64,000 bases of DNA from positions 186,001 through 250,000 of the forward strand of contig NZ_JAJOMA010000011.1 in NCBI RefSeq assembly GCF_021129235.1, written 5' to 3'. This DNA comes from Kineosporia mesophila. GTDB taxonomy: Bacteria; Actinomycetota; Actinomycetes; Actinomycetales; Kineosporiaceae. The notes beneath the pieces were generated by a model. That model had not been told where the DNA came from, did no database searches, and saw only the letters and a list, made by a program, of their open reading frames with translations. A program made the translations under genes and the position numbers. Positions 34,186 to 42,865 of this stretch are shown here, piece by piece. Positions within the stretch are counted from its first letter, which is position 1; each line of letters opens with the position of its first letter.

Positions 34186-35229
34186 ATGACCGACCAGGTG
34201 AAGCACGCTCGACCGGCTGTTCAGTACGAAATTCCGGGCACGCCGTTGGTGTCGTTGGACGTCCGTCGGCTGGGGGTGTCCGGGGCCGGTCCGGAGCGGG
34301 CTGGAACCGAGGACGCGGCAAAGGGCGCCCTCACGTGGTCGGGCGACGGTGAGGAAGCCGCGGTAGCGGGGCGAACGGACTCAGCGGTGCGAGGGGATTC
34401 GTCGGAATCGGCCGAGTCACCGGAGCAAGTAGGACCGGTGGGACACGTGGCGGAGGTGACTCTGATCGGCCCGGGCAAGGGGAATCTGCTGGGGCCGGAC
34501 TTCTGGGCCGAGCTGCCGCGGGTGTTCACCGCCTTGGACAGGGACGAGACGATCCGGGCGGTGGTGCTTGCCGGGAGCGGCGGGACGTTCTCGTACGGCC
34601 TGGACCTCATGGCCTTCGGCCGGCGCTGGCAGGGCCTGTTCAAAGGTGACCCCGGACTGGCCGGACCCCGCACCAGGTTGCACGACGAGATCCGCGTGAT
34701 GCAGGACGCCGTGACTGCGATCGCCGAGTGCCGTAAACCGCTGGTGGCAGCGGTAAGTGGTTGGTGCATCGGTGGCGGGGTGGACGTGATTGCGGCCTGT
34801 GACGTGCGTTATGCCAGTTCGGAGGCCCGATTCAGCGTGCGTGAGGTGCGGATGGCAATGGTTGCGGACCTCGGCAGTCTGCAACGTCTTCCGGCCATCA
34901 TCGGCGACGGTCATTTCCGGGAACTGGCTCTGACCGGAAAAAACATCGACGCTGCCTGGGCTGAGCGGATCGGTCTGGTGAACCGGGTACTTCCAGGTCC
35001 GGACGAGGTGCTCGCCACCGCTCGCGAGTTCGCCGATGAGGTGGCCAAGAATCCGCCGCTGACGGTTCAGGGGGTGAAACAGGTCCTCGACGCGGAGCGG
35101 GCGAGTAGGGTGCAAAGCGGACTCAAGCAAGTGGCGGCCTGGAATGCGGCGTTCATGTCCTCTGAAGACCTGGTCGAGGCGGTCACCGCGTTCTCCGAAC
35201 GTCGCAGCCCCGATTTCACCGGCCGTTGA
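34186..35229 (+). CDS. Crotonase-superfamily dienoyl-CoA isomerase-like enzyme
   Basis: A 347-residue crotonase-fold protein. VVLAGSGGTFSYGLDLMAF has the oxyanion-hole Gly and an Asp (GLDL), VAAVSGWCIGGGVDVIAACDVRYAS is the second CoA strand-helix, and FSVREVRMAMVADLGSLQRLP supplies a Glu and an Asp placed like the catalytic pair of rat ECH1 dienoyl-CoA isomerase. A 50-residue acidic, Ser-rich insert (residues about 30-86) interrupts the N-terminus. ATG 34186 follows GGAGCAGGAGCAG. The next gene, 15 bases downstream, is another crotonase-fold enzyme, suggesting fatty-acid oxidation of unsaturated chains. Confidence 0.85.
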   Translation: MTDQVKHARPAVQYEIPGTPLVSLDVRRLGVSGAGPERAGTEDAAKGALTWSGDGEEAAVAGRTDSAVRGDSSESAESPEQVGPVGHVAEVTLIGPGKGNLLGPDFWAELPRVFTALDRDETIRAVVLAGSGGTFSYGLDLMAFGRRWQGLFKGDPGLAGPRTRLHDEIRVMQDAVTAIAECRKPLVAAVSGWCIGGGVDVIAACDVRYASSEARFSVREVRMAMVADLGSLQRLPAIIGDGHFRELALTGKNIDAAWAERIGLVNRVLPGPDEVLATAREFADEVAKNPPLTVQGVKQVLDAERASRVQSGLKQVAAWNAAFMSSEDLVEAVTAFSERRSPDFTGR

Positions 35230-35244
35230 GGAGAAGACCCGACG

Positions 35245-35934
35245 ATGCCCAGCCTGACCCGAACCGGCGAAGTCTTCGTACTCGACCTCGGGGACGACGA
35301 GAACCGGTTCCGTCCCGACTGGATGGCCGCGGTGAGTGGTGCACTCGACGATGTCGCCGTGGCTGACGGTCCCCGCGCGCTGGTGACCACGGGCACGGGC
35401 AAGATCTACTCGAACGGGCTCGATCTCGACTGGCTGCGGGATCAGGACGACCAGCGGTTCATCGACTACGTGGTCGCGGTCCACGAACTGTTCGCGAAGT
35501 TGCTCGAACTCCCGATACCGACCGTCGCGGCGGTACAGGGGCATGCTTTCGCGGCCGGGGCCATGCTCACGCTCGCTCACGACTTCCGGGTCATGCGGGC
35601 CGACCGCGGCTGGTTCTGCCTGCCGGAAGTAGACCTGGGCATCCCGTTCACCCGGGCCATGTCCTCGCTCATCCAGGCGCGCCTCACCCCTCAGGCCGCG
35701 CATGAGGCCATGACCTCGGGGAGACGCTACGCCGCCCCGGAGGCGCGCGCCCGGGACATCGTCGACCAGATTGTCGAGGAGAGCGAGGTGCTGTCCACCG
35801 CGGTGAAGTATGCGGCCGGCCTCGCACCCAAGGCGGGTGAGGCGCTGGGACGGATCAAGAGCACCATGTACGCGCCGACCCTGGCCCGGCTGCGCGACAC
35901 CGAGTCGGACGACCTGGTGATCAGGTCGGTGTGA
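35245..35934 (+). CDS. Enoyl-CoA hydratase/isomerase family protein
   Basis: A 229-residue crotonase-superfamily protein. ALVTTGTGKIYSNGLDLDWL provides the first oxyanion Gly, and TVAAVQGHAFAAGAMLTLAHDFRVM the second, with FCLPEVDLGIPFTRAMSSLI as the third segment, matching the short delta3-delta2-enoyl-CoA isomerase type. The usual second catalytic Glu of hydratases is absent from the expected position, which favours isomerase. It follows the dienoyl-CoA isomerase-like gene by 15 bases. Its C-terminus runs into a 14-base tandem repeat that includes the stop codon. Confidence 0.85.
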   Translation: MPSLTRTGEVFVLDLGDDENRFRPDWMAAVSGALDDVAVADGPRALVTTGTGKIYSNGLDLDWLRDQDDQRFIDYVVAVHELFAKLLELPIPTVAAVQGHAFAAGAMLTLAHDFRVMRADRGWFCLPEVDLGIPFTRAMSSLIQARLTPQAAHEAMTSGRRYAAPEARARDIVDQIVEESEVLSTAVKYAAGLAPKAGEALGRIKSTMYAPTLARLRDTESDDLVIRSV

Positions 35935-35984
35935 TCAGGTCGGTGTGATCAGGCTGGTGTGATCAGGCTGGGTGTGATCACACC
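35917..35984. repeat. 14-bp tandem repeat ending in a GGTGTGATCACACC palindrome
   Basis: Units GTGATCAGGTCGGT (35917, 35931), GTGATCAGGCTGGT (35945) and a 15-base variant (35959) repeat with TGATCA in each. The array ends in a perfect 14-base palindrome GGTGTGATCACACC (35971-35984). It begins in the last codons of the isomerase gene. Confidence 0.85.
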
Positions 35985-36091
35985 GGCGCCCAGAGCGGCT
36001 CCGGGCAAGGCCACAAGCCATCACCAAGCCTGTGTTAAGCCTCGCCGGAACAGTGCAGGTGACGAGGTCAGGGGCACTTTGCTGCGTTTTC

Positions 36092-36106
36092 CCGGCACTG
36101 TGCCGG
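36092..36106. promoter_or_regulatory. 15-bp palindrome upstream of the CAP gene
   Basis: CCGGCAC-T-GTGCCGG is a perfect inverted repeat 56 bases before the CAP-domain gene start. It could be an operator or an RNA hairpin. Confidence 0.4.
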
Positions 36107-36161
36107 TGCTAGCTTCGAAAATGGAACAACCGCCGCGAGCACGTTTGGGAGTCTTGTCCTC

Positions 36162-37151
36162 ATGCACAGTCAGTCGTCGAACTGGACGAGGAACGCCATC
36201 TTCGTCCTGGCTCCGCTGACCCTGATCGCGCTCCTGGCAGTGTTCGTCGGGCCGTCGCTGTTCGGGTCGAAGGACGAGTCGAAAACCAAGCTCGCGTCCG
36301 CCAACTTCGACGCCGGCGCCACACCGTCTTCCTCGTCGACCACCGCGCCCACGCCGGAGTCGACGCAGTCCGCCGCGGCGGTCTCGGCCGCGCCGAAGAA
36401 CCTGGGCACGGTCAGTGGTGTCTACACGTTCAAGGGCCCGAAGCGGGTAAAGGCAGGCAGCCTGGTTGTTTTCGTGGTCGACGGTAAGAAGCGTGTGGTC
36501 GTGAAGGACGAGAAGGCTCCTTACGCGCTGCGTCTCAAGACGACGTCGCTGCCCAACGGCAAGTACACGGTCAGCGTGCTCACCTCGCAGTCGGGCAAGA
36601 GCGCCAAGGTGGCCACGTACTCGCTGACGATCAACAACAAGAAGAAGACGCCGACCACCAAGCCGACCGCGACGCCGGGCAAGACACCGACGTCGAAGCC
36701 GAGCACCCCGGCCGGTAAGCCGACCACCACGACGACCACGACGTCCTCAAGTGGTGGTGGTACGGGTGGCACCCGGGCCCAGAAGGTTCTCTCGATCGTC
36801 AACACCAAGCGGGCCGCCGCCGGCTGCAAGGCTCTCAAACTGAACTCCAAGCTGACCGCGGCCGCGCAGGGCCACAGCGAAGACATGGCGAAGAAAAACT
36901 ACTTCGACCACAACAGCCAGGACGGCCGCAGCCCGTTCGACCGCATGTCCGACGCGGGCTACAAGTTCGGCGCCGCGGCCGAGAACATCGCGATGGGCCA
37001 GCAGACTCCCGCCGCCGTGATGGATTCCTGGATGAACTCCGCCGGGCACAAGGCGAACATCCTCAACTGCACGTACACCGAGATGGGCCTGGGTTACGCA
37101 GTCGGCAACGGCTCGCCCTACTGGACCCAGACCTTCGGTTCCCCGCTGTAG
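36162..37151 (+). CDS. Secreted CAP (SCP/PR1-like) domain protein
   Basis: A 329-residue protein. A signal-anchor helix spans residues 13-33 (AIFVLAPLTLIALLAVFVGP), followed by a Ser/Thr-rich region, a small beta-domain (residues 80-155, LGTVSGVYTFKGPKRVKAGSL) and a Thr/Pro-rich linker. The C-terminal CAP domain (residues about 205-329) has VLSIVNTKRAAAGCKALKLN, HSEDMAKKNYFDHNSQDGRSPFDRM, AENIAMGQQTPAAVMDSWMNSAGHKANIL and MGLGYAVGNGSPYWTQTFG. CAP proteins act outside the cell; bacterial roles are mostly unknown. The His and Glu of the ancestral site are present. Confidence 0.9.
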   Translation: MHSQSSNWTRNAIFVLAPLTLIALLAVFVGPSLFGSKDESKTKLASANFDAGATPSSSSTTAPTPESTQSAAAVSAAPKNLGTVSGVYTFKGPKRVKAGSLVVFVVDGKKRVVVKDEKAPYALRLKTTSLPNGKYTVSVLTSQSGKSAKVATYSLTINNKKKTPTTKPTATPGKTPTSKPSTPAGKPTTTTTTTSSSGGGTGGTRAQKVLSIVNTKRAAAGCKALKLNSKLTAAAQGHSEDMAKKNYFDHNSQDGRSPFDRMSDAGYKFGAAAENIAMGQQTPAAVMDSWMNSAGHKANILNCTYTEMGLGYAVGNGSPYWTQTFGSPL

Positions 37152-37333
37152 GGATGCGGCGGCCGACCGTTCTGTTCGTGTGGGACCCCCACCAGGTGTT
37201 GCGCCACGTGAGTGTCTCTCAGCGTGCTCTCAGCGCAGATCTGGCATACGGCCAGCGCGGCTCCGAAGAGCTTGCGTAAACTGACGCGTCGCGGCTGGTC
37301 GACAGGACCGGCAGGACGGCGTGAAGGGGAGAG

Positions 37334-37741
37334 ATGGCGGAGCCCACGATGCATATCGGCGAGGTGGCTGAGCGTGTCGGACTCTCCCTGCGCACGATCC
37401 GCTACTACGAAGAGGTCGGCCTGATCGCTCCCTCGGCGCGGAGCCAGGGCGGTTTCCGGCTCTACCTGGAAGCCGACGTCACCCGGCTCCAGCTGGTCAA
37501 GGACATGAAGCCGCTCGGGTTCAGCCTCGACGAGATGCGTGATCTGCTCGGCGTACTCGACAAGCTCGACGCCACGGACACGGCGGACGAGGGTCACGAC
37601 CAGACCGTCGAGCGCCTGGCCATGTACCGCGTCGCCGCCGATGCCCGCTGCGATGCTCTGCGGGGTCAGCTACGCATCGCCGAGTCGTTCGCCGGAACGC
37701 TGCGCAACCGCCTCACGATCCACCGCGAACGTAGTAGCTGA
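37334..37741 (+). CDS. MerR-family transcriptional regulator
   Basis: A 135-residue regulator. Residues 7-75 form the MerR winged helix: HIGEVAERVGLSLRTIRYYEEVGLIAPSARSQGGFRLYLEADVTRLQLVKDMKPLGFSLDEM. It ends with a dimerisation helix and lacks the Cys pair of metal sensors. ATG 37334 is 13 codons into no longer frame and has GGGGAGAG upstream. Its target is unknown. Convergent with the DUF1707 gene. Confidence 0.9.
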   Translation: MAEPTMHIGEVAERVGLSLRTIRYYEEVGLIAPSARSQGGFRLYLEADVTRLQLVKDMKPLGFSLDEMRDLLGVLDKLDATDTADEGHDQTVERLAMYRVAADARCDALRGQLRIAESFAGTLRNRLTIHRERSS

Positions 37742-37750
37742 AGAACCCCG

Positions 37751-38257
37751 TTACTTCTCCCGCTCCCGCCGGCGGGCAGCCTCGGGACCCGTGCCCTCGC
37801 GTCCGTCCGGACCGTAGACGAGCAACGCCACGATCGGGATGACGAGGAACCACAACCACGTCCGCGTCACGAAGAACAGGATCACCGCCAGGATCGGCGT
37901 GATCGACACGATCGTGGTCGCGTACGGCTCCGCGATGTTGAGTACCCCTCGGCTCGGCACCCGGGCGGGCCCGGGGTCCGGCTCGACGGGCGGGGCACCC
38001 GGGGTGAGCGACTCGACGACCGGTGGCGCAACCGGCGACGCAACAGCCGGCAAGTCGGTGAAGAGCTCATCCAGCTCTGATTCGTACTGCGCCTTCTCGG
38101 CCTGGACCGACCGCTTCTCGTATTCCTGGGAGTTGATCCGCCCGGCCCCGTAATGCTGCTTCAGCGCTTCCATCGCGGACAACCGCTCGACATGACCGAT
38201 CCGGATGCCCGGTTCCGGGCTGGGCTCGGAGGAGTCGGCAGGCACGGTGTCACTCAT
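37751..38257 (-). CDS. DUF1707 domain membrane protein
   Basis: A 168-residue protein. IRIGHVERLSAMEALKQHYGAGRINSQEYEKRSVQAEKAQYESELDELFTDLP is a DUF1707 domain, a small helical region found in many actinobacterial membrane proteins. After a Pro-rich linker, two hydrophobic segments follow (TTIVSITPILAVILFFV and WLWFLVIPIVALLVYG). Function unknown. ATG 38257 is preferred over 38266 because MSDTVPAD looks like a typical start. It lies between the MerR gene and the GGDEF-EAL gene. Confidence 0.85.
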   Translation of the reverse strand: MSDTVPADSSEPSPEPGIRIGHVERLSAMEALKQHYGAGRINSQEYEKRSVQAEKAQYESELDELFTDLPAVASPVAPPVVESLTPGAPPVEPDPGPARVPSRGVLNIAEPYATTIVSITPILAVILFFVTRTWLWFLVIPIVALLVYGPDGREGTGPEAARRREREK

Positions 38258-38284
38258 GAGGCCCATCCTGGCACCCCCGGTCCG

Positions 38285-40438
38285 CTACTGCTGCGGTGGT
38301 TGGTCCTGACCGTTCTGGCTGTCCCGTCCGTCCTGGCTGCCCTGACCGTCCCGGCTGTCCCGGCTGTCCTGGGGATCGTTGTCCGGTGAGTTGGTGCTGA
38401 TCCAGTCCATGATCTCGCTGGACGGCAGGGGCGGTGTGAAGAAATATCCCTGGGCCGCGTTGACACCCAGCTCGTTCAGCGCCGCCAGGATCTCCGCGGT
38501 CTCCACCCCCTCGGCCACGACCTGGAGGTTGAGGTTGTGCCCGAGCTCGACCACCGACCGCACGATCGCGGCGTCGTTCGGCCCGTTGAGCATGTCCTGC
38601 ACGAAGATCCTGTCGATCTTCAGCTCGTTCAGCGGCAGCTCGGCCAGGGTACCCAGATTGGTGAAGCCCTCACCGAAGTCGTCCAGGCTCAACCGCACCC
38701 CGGCCCCCGACAGATGCTGCATGACCACGCCGGCCCGTTCCGGGTCGGCGGTCAGGGCAGCCTCGGTGATCTCCAGCATGAGCGAGCCCGGCCTGGCGCC
38801 GGTCTCGGCCAGTGCGTCGAAGACCATCTGCGGCAGGTCCAGGTGGTTCAGGCTGCGCTCAGAGATATTGACGGCGACGGACAGGTCGTCGCGCACCTGC
38901 TGCCATACCGTGAGCTGGTGCAGGGCGGTCGTGAGTACCCAGCGGGTCAGGTCGTCGATCAGCCCGGTCTGCTCGGCCAGCGGCACGAACTGGTCGGGGG
39001 AGAGCAGCCCTCGGTCCGGGTGCTGCCAGCGCACCAGCGCCTCGACGCAGGTGACGTGACCGTCCGGCTGGTCGATCTTGGGCTGGTAGTGCAGGCGCAG
39101 CTCGTCGTTGTCGATGGCGGCGCGCAGTTGCCCGATCATCGCGAGGCGGTCCGGACTGTAGTTGTTCTGCTCGTCGTCGTAACAGACCAGCTTGCTGTGC
39201 GAGGTCTTGGCCACGTGCAGCGCCACGTCGGCGCGGTCGAGCAGTACGTCGGCGTTGGTACCGTTCTTGGGCATGAAGACGACGCCCATGCTGCCGGTCA
39301 CCCGCACCGGTACGTCGACATCGTCGAGGAGGATGTCCTGCTCGACGGCCCGGTTGATCCGTCCGGCGGCGGCCTCGATCTGGTCCTGCTTCTCGACCCC
39401 GGCCAGGATCAGGCCGTACAGGTCACCGCCGAGACCGGCCACGGTGTCCACCGCGCGCACGGTGTCGCGCAGGCGCTGGGCCACGGTCGTCAGCACGGTG
39501 TCGCCGTTGACCGGGCCGATGGCCTCGTTGATGTCGCGGAAACCGTCGAGGTTGAACAGCACCACAGCCGCGCCACCACCCCGTCGCCCGGGGCCGAGGT
39601 GGATGCCGCCACCGCGTTCCACCAGGGTCGCGGTCTGCGAGATCCGGTCGGCGAACAGGGCCTTGTTGGGCAGGTCGGTGAGGGCGTCGTGCAGCGCCTG
39701 GTGCTCGAATTTCGCCGCGGTGCGGGCCAGTTCACGGGTGAACCACCAGACCAGCGAGGCCAGCACCAGGTAGAGGGTGAGCAGCCCGGTGCCCAGGGCC
39801 AGATACAGCCGGTGCAGGCCGGAGTTCATCTGCGCGGCGATCGGCGCGTACGGCAACTCGACCTGGAGAACACCGATCAGGACATGCGTACGGACGTTGT
39901 ACAGAGGCGCGAACGCCTCGATCACCTCGAGCTTCTGGCCGGCCTGGGTGCTCGTGACGATCGAGGCCGTCGGATCGCCCTTCAGCGCTGTCAGCACGTC
40001 GGCGGCCGACTGGCCGTCCAGATCGGTGCTGTCACCGACCGCCGGGCCGTACCGCAGCCCGGAACCGTCCGAGCTGTAGACGATGCGCAGGTCGGGGCCC
40101 CGCAGCCGGAAGCGGGTGATGACACCGCTGTCCACCTGGGTGTCGGCCAGCCGGTCCAGCCGGCTGCGCTCGATCACGGTGACGCCGTTCTTCAGCGTGA
40201 CCGAGTCGAGCTGCGTGTCGGTGATCAGACGGGAGATGAGTGCCGCCTGCAGGCGGCCCTGGGCCACCCCGCGGTCCCGCAGCTCCGTCCGGTACTGCGT
40301 GGCCATCACCGTCCCCAGTGCCAGCACCGGAACGAGGCTGATCACGGCCAGGGTCACGAAGAATCGCGCCCCCGCGTGCAGACTCCACCACTGCCGGACC
40401 CGCTGCGACATTGCCCCCATGGAAAAGCTCATCGGCAC
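38285..40438 (-). CDS. GGDEF-EAL protein with degenerate GGDEF and membrane sensor region
   Basis: A 717-residue membrane protein. An N-terminal helix (ARFFVTLAVISLVPVLALGTV) and a second at about 230 (LYLALGTGLLTLYLVLASLVWW) flank a periplasmic sensor region. The GGDEF domain reads VVLFNLDGFRDINEAIGPV and GLGGDLYGLIL, so the signature is GGDLY and cyclase activity is doubtful. The EAL domain retains CVEALVRWQHPDRG, AVNISERSL, MLEITEAAL, SLDDFGEGFTNLGTL, LKIDRIFVQDM and VAEGVETAEI, consistent with an active c-di-GMP phosphodiesterase. The C-terminal 35 residues are a Ser/Asp/Gln repeat tail. It opens on the reverse strand before the matrixin gene. Confidence 0.9.
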   Translation of the reverse strand: MPMSFSMGAMSQRVRQWWSLHAGARFFVTLAVISLVPVLALGTVMATQYRTELRDRGVAQGRLQAALISRLITDTQLDSVTLKNGVTVIERSRLDRLADTQVDSGVITRFRLRGPDLRIVYSSDGSGLRYGPAVGDSTDLDGQSAADVLTALKGDPTASIVTSTQAGQKLEVIEAFAPLYNVRTHVLIGVLQVELPYAPIAAQMNSGLHRLYLALGTGLLTLYLVLASLVWWFTRELARTAAKFEHQALHDALTDLPNKALFADRISQTATLVERGGGIHLGPGRRGGGAAVVLFNLDGFRDINEAIGPVNGDTVLTTVAQRLRDTVRAVDTVAGLGGDLYGLILAGVEKQDQIEAAAGRINRAVEQDILLDDVDVPVRVTGSMGVVFMPKNGTNADVLLDRADVALHVAKTSHSKLVCYDDEQNNYSPDRLAMIGQLRAAIDNDELRLHYQPKIDQPDGHVTCVEALVRWQHPDRGLLSPDQFVPLAEQTGLIDDLTRWVLTTALHQLTVWQQVRDDLSVAVNISERSLNHLDLPQMVFDALAETGARPGSLMLEITEAALTADPERAGVVMQHLSGAGVRLSLDDFGEGFTNLGTLAELPLNELKIDRIFVQDMLNGPNDAAIVRSVVELGHNLNLQVVAEGVETAEILAALNELGVNAAQGYFFTPPLPSSEIMDWISTNSPDNDPQDSRDSRDGQGSQDGRDSQNGQDQPPQQ

Positions 40439-40499
40439 TGAGCCAATCGACTGAAGCCCATTGACTGATCCCTGTCGCCCGATTCCGTCGGACGAAGCC

Positions 40500-41312
40500 T
40501 CAGTTGTAGTCGGTGATGTTGACGCGGGACGGCACGCTGATGCAGCCGGCCTTCGTCCCGAGCTTGGTCAGACCCTGCACATCGCCCGTCGCAAAACCGT
40601 TGGGCGACTTGGCGGTCAGGTCGGGGAACATCTGCTGGGCCTTGCTGCGCACATGGTCCAGCCCGGTGGCGTGGCCCATCTCGTGCAGGATCACGTTGCC
40701 CTGCCGGTTGCCCGGCCCGAAACCCGGCTTCAGCTTGTTCATCCCGCTGGGGATGAGAACGGCGTAACCGCGGACCACGGCCGCCCCTTCACCGTCGCCG
40801 CCGTACCAGGTCGCCCACAGCACGCCGCCGTACCCCAGGGAGTTCTCGCTGAAGGAGAAGTTGGTGGTCTTCGGGTTGATGACGGCCACGACGATGTCGG
40901 CCGGCGCCGAGGCCAGGTTCTCCTGACGCGGGATGAACGTGGTGGTTCCGGCGTAGCGGTACTTCATCCCGGTCACCTTCGTCACGCGGGCCACGGCGGT
41001 CTGGATCTGCTTGAGCATCGCGGGACGCTGACCCGCCGGCCAGCCCGACAGGTTGACCCGCCAGACGATGGCCTGCTGGCACGGGTTCCAGCGCGCGGTC
41101 GTCGTACTCCCGCTCGCCAGCTGGGCGCTGCGCAACGTGTAATTGAGGCCGAGCGCCGCCTTCTCGCCGGTGAGGTTCCAGGCGAGCATCGGCGTGATCA
41201 TGACGAGGGACAGCAGCATCAGTGCCAGCATGAGCTTGAGAGCAGCCCCCCGCCGGCCCCCCCGAACGCGTGACGGCTGGACGCGTGAGTGCTGAACGCG
41301 CGAGTGATCCAC
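40500..41312 (-). CDS. Matrixin-like secreted metalloprotease
   Basis: A 270-residue protein with one membrane helix (residues 24-45, ALKLMLALMLLSLVMITPMLAW), acting as signal anchor, and an extracellular catalytic domain. The zinc motif is ILHEMGHATGLDH (His210, Glu211, His214, His220), as in matrixins and related M10/M12-like proteases. Two Cys residues (RWNPCQQ and KAGC) may form a disulfide. The N-terminus repeats HSRVQ. Substrate unknown. It is separated from the GGDEF-EAL gene by 61 bases. Confidence 0.87.
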   Translation of the reverse strand: MDHSRVQHSRVQPSRVRGGRRGAALKLMLALMLLSLVMITPMLAWNLTGEKAALGLNYTLRSAQLASGSTTTARWNPCQQAIVWRVNLSGWPAGQRPAMLKQIQTAVARVTKVTGMKYRYAGTTTFIPRQENLASAPADIVVAVINPKTTNFSFSENSLGYGGVLWATWYGGDGEGAAVVRGYAVLIPSGMNKLKPGFGPGNRQGNVILHEMGHATGLDHVRSKAQQMFPDLTAKSPNGFATGDVQGLTKLGTKAGCISVPSRVNITDYN

Positions 41313-41387
41313 GTCTGACTCATCGTGCCTGCGGTGCCCGTTCTCAACAGCTTTCTCGACAGCGGAGGGGCAGACTGCCCGGACGGG

Positions 41388-41921
41388 TCAGTCGTGGTTG
41401 CCCAGAGTGAACACGTCAAGGGTTCGCCACGAGTCCGGAGTGTCCGACCCGGCGATCAGGTGCACGGAAGAGACGGAGGCGGTCAGCGGGAGCCGGCTCG
41501 TCACCTCGACGGCCGCCTCCTGCAGCACATCGACCGGGTGCCCGTGGCCCAGCGTCAGGTGGGGATGGTCGCCGTCGTGCGCACCGCCGTAGGGAGGCGT
41601 CTGCGGGAAGTGACCCCACGCCGCCGCCGTGAGCTGCCGGAAGGCGATGTCCGGGTACGGGGCCAGCCAGGTCACCGCGTCCCCGAACCAGCGCACCTCG
41701 GTGAAGGCGACCTCGAAAGGGGAGTGCCTGGAGAACAGGTCACGCAACGTGGTGCGGGCCTCGTCGTCGATGGCCGACGGCGGCAGGAACGGGAAGAGCA
41801 CCGTCACGTGGGCGGGAACACCCTTGGCCGCGTTCGCGTCCAGCTTCGCGCGGAACGGGCCCACCACCGGCTCTGCCTCGGGGACGGGCACGATCAGGGC
41901 GGACTGTTCCGGAACTGGCAT
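41388..41921 (-). CDS. 2'-5' RNA ligase-like protein (2H phosphoesterase superfamily)
   Basis: A 177-residue protein with two H-x-T motifs: AHVTVLFPFLPPS and HPHLTLGHGHPVDV. These form the symmetric active site of the 2H phosphoesterase superfamily, which includes LigT and cyclic phosphodiesterases. It could act on 2',3'-cyclic phosphates of RNA or small nucleotides. The specific substrate is unknown. It is 29 bases from the end of an unknown gene and 75 from the matrixin gene. Confidence 0.85.
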   Translation of the reverse strand: MPVPEQSALIVPVPEAEPVVGPFRAKLDANAAKGVPAHVTVLFPFLPPSAIDDEARTTLRDLFSRHSPFEVAFTEVRWFGDAVTWLAPYPDIAFRQLTAAAWGHFPQTPPYGGAHDGDHPHLTLGHGHPVDVLQEAAVEVTSRLPLTASVSSVHLIAGSDTPDSWRTLDVFTLGNHD

Positions 41922-41950
41922 GTGACCAGTATCGACGACGACGTGCCGGT

Positions 41951-42649
41951 CTACCTCTGGGTACTTCCCTCACGGATACGCCGCTGCCAGTAGCTGAGTC
42001 GCGTGGCGCTGAACCCGGACTGGCTGAAGCCCTCTTTCAGCAGCAGCTTCCCCGGTGCCGAGGCCGGGTCGTCCGACCCGTCGAACTGCCGGTCGGCCTC
42101 GGACCACTGCCTGAGCTGAGCGGTGAGGTACTTGAACCACTCGGCGGCTGCCATCAGCTCGATCGTGGAGACCTGGGTGGTCTCCTCCAGGCTGGAGCGG
42201 ATGGTCCACAGCCCGAGCAGGCTGAAATCGAGGCCCGCCACGGTCAGCCGGGCGGCGAAACCGTTGACGTTGCGCCAGGTGTAGTCCGAGGTCTCCGGCG
42301 GGGCGGCCCAGTTCCAGGCCTCGCGCATCTGGGAGTTCAGCAGCGGCAGGTCGGTCCAGAGCGTCTGCCCCCAGATCACCTGCGGCTTGGCCGGGTCGGG
42401 CCGGACCCCGCGGTCGCGCAGAGCCACGACGAGGTCGATCAGGCGGGTCTGGTCTTCCGGCGCCCGCTGGGACGCCTGACGGATCACCTCGCCCCACGCC
42501 GTCCAGAGCCGATCCTGTGAGTCGGCGCCCTTCTCGATCGGGGTGGCGAAGGCGTGCACCGTCCCGGCCAGATCAGGGGTCGCCGTTGTCAGGTACGACC
42601 GCATCAGGGCGCGGTAGTACCCGCTCAGTGGAGGCTGGACGGTGCTCAT
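41951..42649 (-). CDS. Unknown protein, DUF3632-like
   Basis: A 232-residue protein with Trp-rich helices: LWTAWGEVIRQASQRAPEDQTRLIDLVVALRD, TLWTDLPLLNSQMREAWNWAAPP and NGFAARLTVAGLDFSLLGLWTIRSSLEE. This arrangement resembles DUF3632, a family best known from fungi. I am not certain of the match, and no function is known. ATG 42649 is used because the longer frame (to 42772) begins with an unrelated Cys/Arg-rich stretch. No signal peptide is present. Confidence 0.6.
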   Translation of the reverse strand: MSTVQPPLSGYYRALMRSYLTTATPDLAGTVHAFATPIEKGADSQDRLWTAWGEVIRQASQRAPEDQTRLIDLVVALRDRGVRPDPAKPQVIWGQTLWTDLPLLNSQMREAWNWAAPPETSDYTWRNVNGFAARLTVAGLDFSLLGLWTIRSSLEETTQVSTIELMAAAEWFKYLTAQLRQWSEADRQFDGSDDPASAPGKLLLKEGFSQSGFSATRLSYWQRRIREGSTQR

Positions 42650-42865
42650 CGATGAGATCATCGCAGCCCTGGAAGGGTGCTTCGATCCCGAATGCGCCTT
42701 CCGGACCCGCTTGTCGCGGAGTGAGATCGAAGCGTTACAGACCTCCCGATCACCGTTGCCCACACAGAGCAACGGACGATGTACGGTCCGCTCCGGCGTC
42801 GGTGTCCGGGCGCTCCGGTGCCGGTCACCAGGTCACTGACGCGGGGCAGCGGGCTGATGCCTGAT

